Made by a program: the position numbers and the translations under genes. A stretch of 5,992 nt of DNA from Nanobdellota archaeon. GTDB taxonomy: Archaea > Nanobdellota > Nanobdellia > Pacearchaeales > GW2011-AR1. The notes beneath the pieces were generated by a model. That model searched no databases. It was not told the DNA's origin and was given only the letters and a program-made list of their open reading frames with translations. This document shows positions 4,972 through 5,992 of this stretch, piece by piece (positions within the stretch are counted from its first letter, which is position 1; each line of letters begins with the position of its first letter). Location of the stretch: assembly GCA_018901625.1 (NCBI GenBank), contig JAHIEM010000034.1, forward strand, positions 1 to 5,992. The letters are read 5' to 3'.

Positions 4972-5006
4972 ATTAATTTTATTAATCCATCTTTCTTAGT
5001 TCTTCT
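4972..5006 (+). promoter_or_regulatory. Intergenic gap before FEN1: possible AT-rich promoter or T-rich terminator
   Basis: The 36-base gap begins with ATTAAT-TTT-ATTAAT (4972-4986), centred about 28 bases before the FEN1 ATG, and continues as a pyrimidine tract (CTTTCTTAGTTCTTCT). No Shine-Dalgarno site precedes FEN1, unlike several operon genes. The gene may therefore have its own leaderless promoter, with the AT-rich block as the TATA element. The T-rich tract could also end the upstream transcript. Neither role is proven by sequence. Confidence 0.3.
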
Positions 5007-5992
5007 ATGGGTTTGCAGATAGGTGAAATCGTGCCTAGAAAGGCAATTGAATTTTCTGAGCTAAATGGAAGAGTGATTGCTGTAGATGCTTATAATGCGA
5101 TTTATCAGTTTCTTTCTACTATCAGGCAGCCTGACGGGACTCCTCTGATGGATTCTAAGAAGCGAGTTACTAGCCACTTGTCTGGATTATTTTATAGAAA
5201 CATTAACCTGTTAGCTGAGGGGGCTAGATTGATTTATGTTTTTGATGGGAAACCTCCGAGCCTGAAGTTTGGAACTAATATGATTAGAAGCGAGAGAAAA
5301 TATGAGGCTCAAGAAAAATACGAGAAAGCTAAATCAGAAGAAGATGTTGAGGCTATGGGGAAGTATGCGAGGCAGAATATCAGATTAACTGCAGAGATAC
5401 TTGAGAGTTCTAAGGAGCTACTTGGAGCTATTGGGATTGCTGTTGTTCAAGCTCCTTCTGAAGGAGAATCACAGGCCGCTGCTATTTCGAAACATGGAAA
5501 TGCATGGGCTGTTGGCTCTCAGGATTATGACTCTTTATTGTTCGGAGCTCCTCGTTTAATTCAGAATTTAACTATGGCTAAGACTAGGAAGACTGCTACG
5601 GGGGTGATTTACATTTCTCCTGAAGTGATTGAATTGGAAAATGTTCTGAACTCGTTGCAGATAAATTTAGATCAGTTAATCTGTTTAGGAATTTTAGTTG
5701 GAACTGATTATAATCCTGGCGGGATTAGGGGGATAGGGCAGAAAAAAGCTTTGGATATTGTTAAAAAATATCGCGAGCCTTATTTAATTTTTAAGAGTGT
5801 TGAAGAAAAGATGAGCATGCAGGAAAATCAGTTTGATTGGCAGGAGATTTATGAATTATTCCATAAGCCTGATGTTATTAAGAACGCGGAGATAGATTTT
5901 CCTAAGACGGATGAAGATAAAGTTAGGAAGATTTTAGTTGACGAGTATGAATTTAGTTTAGAGAGAGTTAATTCGCAGCTTGAAAAATTGCA
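5007..5992 (+). CDS. fen1: Flap endonuclease 1 (FEN1), 3' end cut by the window
   Basis: A structure-specific 5' nuclease that removes 5' flaps during Okazaki-fragment maturation and base-excision repair, normally bound to PCNA. The start MGLQIGEIVPRKAIEF is the classic FEN1 N-terminus; Gly2 after the initiator Met is functionally important in the family, which fixes the start. Metal ligands are all present: D27, D80, E152 and E154 (APSEGE), D173 and D175 (SQDYDSLLFG), and D234 (VGTDYNPGG). Basic helical-gateway residues K87 and R94 (RSER) match the human K93/R100 positions. A helix-hairpin-helix DNA-binding motif follows (NPGGIRGIGQKKAL, 236-249). About 328 codons are visible out of a usual 335-350, so only the C-terminal tail, where the PCNA-binding box normally sits, is missing. 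No Shine-Dalgarno site precedes it. Confidence 0.97.
   Translation, partial: MGLQIGEIVPRKAIEFSELNGRVIAVDAYNAIYQFLSTIRQPDGTPLMDSKKRVTSHLSGLFYRNINLLAEGARLIYVFDGKPPSLKFGTNMIRSERKYEAQEKYEKAKSEEDVEAMGKYARQNIRLTAEILESSKELLGAIGIAVVQAPSEGESQAAAISKHGNAWAVGSQDYDSLLFGAPRLIQNLTMAKTRKTATGVIYISPEVIELENVLNSLQINLDQLICLGILVGTDYNPGGIRGIGQKKALDIVKKYREPYLIFKSVEEKMSMQENQFDWQEIYELFHKPDVIKNAEIDFPKTDEDKVRKILVDEYEFSLERVNSQLEKL

Overview
The window looks like chromosomal DNA of a small-genome, AT-rich archaeon, most likely a DPANN lineage (Woesearchaeota/Pacearchaeota-like). The evidence is a single-chain archaeal family B DNA polymerase, an archaeal/eukaryotic-type flap endonuclease (FEN1) with every metal ligand present, TATA/BRE elements that put transcription starts at or within a few bases of start codons, GGAG/GAGG-type ribosome binding sites inside operons, and very tight packing of small genes. 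The lineage is inferred from style and was not tested by phylogeny.

Layout. Bases 1-202 hold no protein gene. They contain nested, perfectly paired inverted repeats (about 8-137), which look like a structured RNA or DNA element with three related hairpins. A 25-base direct repeat follows, and its second copy covers the 3' end of the polymerase gene. Bases 203-2653 (minus strand) encode a complete 816-residue DNA polymerase B with proofreading and polymerase motifs and a short PCNA-binding-like tail. Bases 2654-2775 are a divergent promoter region with one TATA box for each direction.

From 2776 rightward on the plus strand runs a very compact gene string. Seven small genes (58, 60, 94, 69, 84, 124 and 115 residues) overlap by 4-23 bases or lie 1-6 bases apart. 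An eighth gene, of the DUF1284 family (131 residues), starts 1 base later. After a 36-base pyrimidine-rich gap comes FEN1, which runs off the right edge. Of the seven small proteins, one resembles an AbrB-type swapped-hairpin DNA-binding protein. One looks exported and ends in a PGF + hydrophobic + basic tail like archaeosortase substrates. The other five are not recognised.

How it fits together. PolB and FEN1 are both replication/repair enzymes that normally work on the PCNA clamp, so the locus is a replication neighbourhood with an operon of small, probably lineage-specific genes between them. The AbrB-like protein could regulate the operon promoter, where an 11-base-period direct repeat lies between the TATA box and the start codon. 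The best leads are the structured element at 8-137, the unknown small-gene operon, and the possible archaeosortase substrate.
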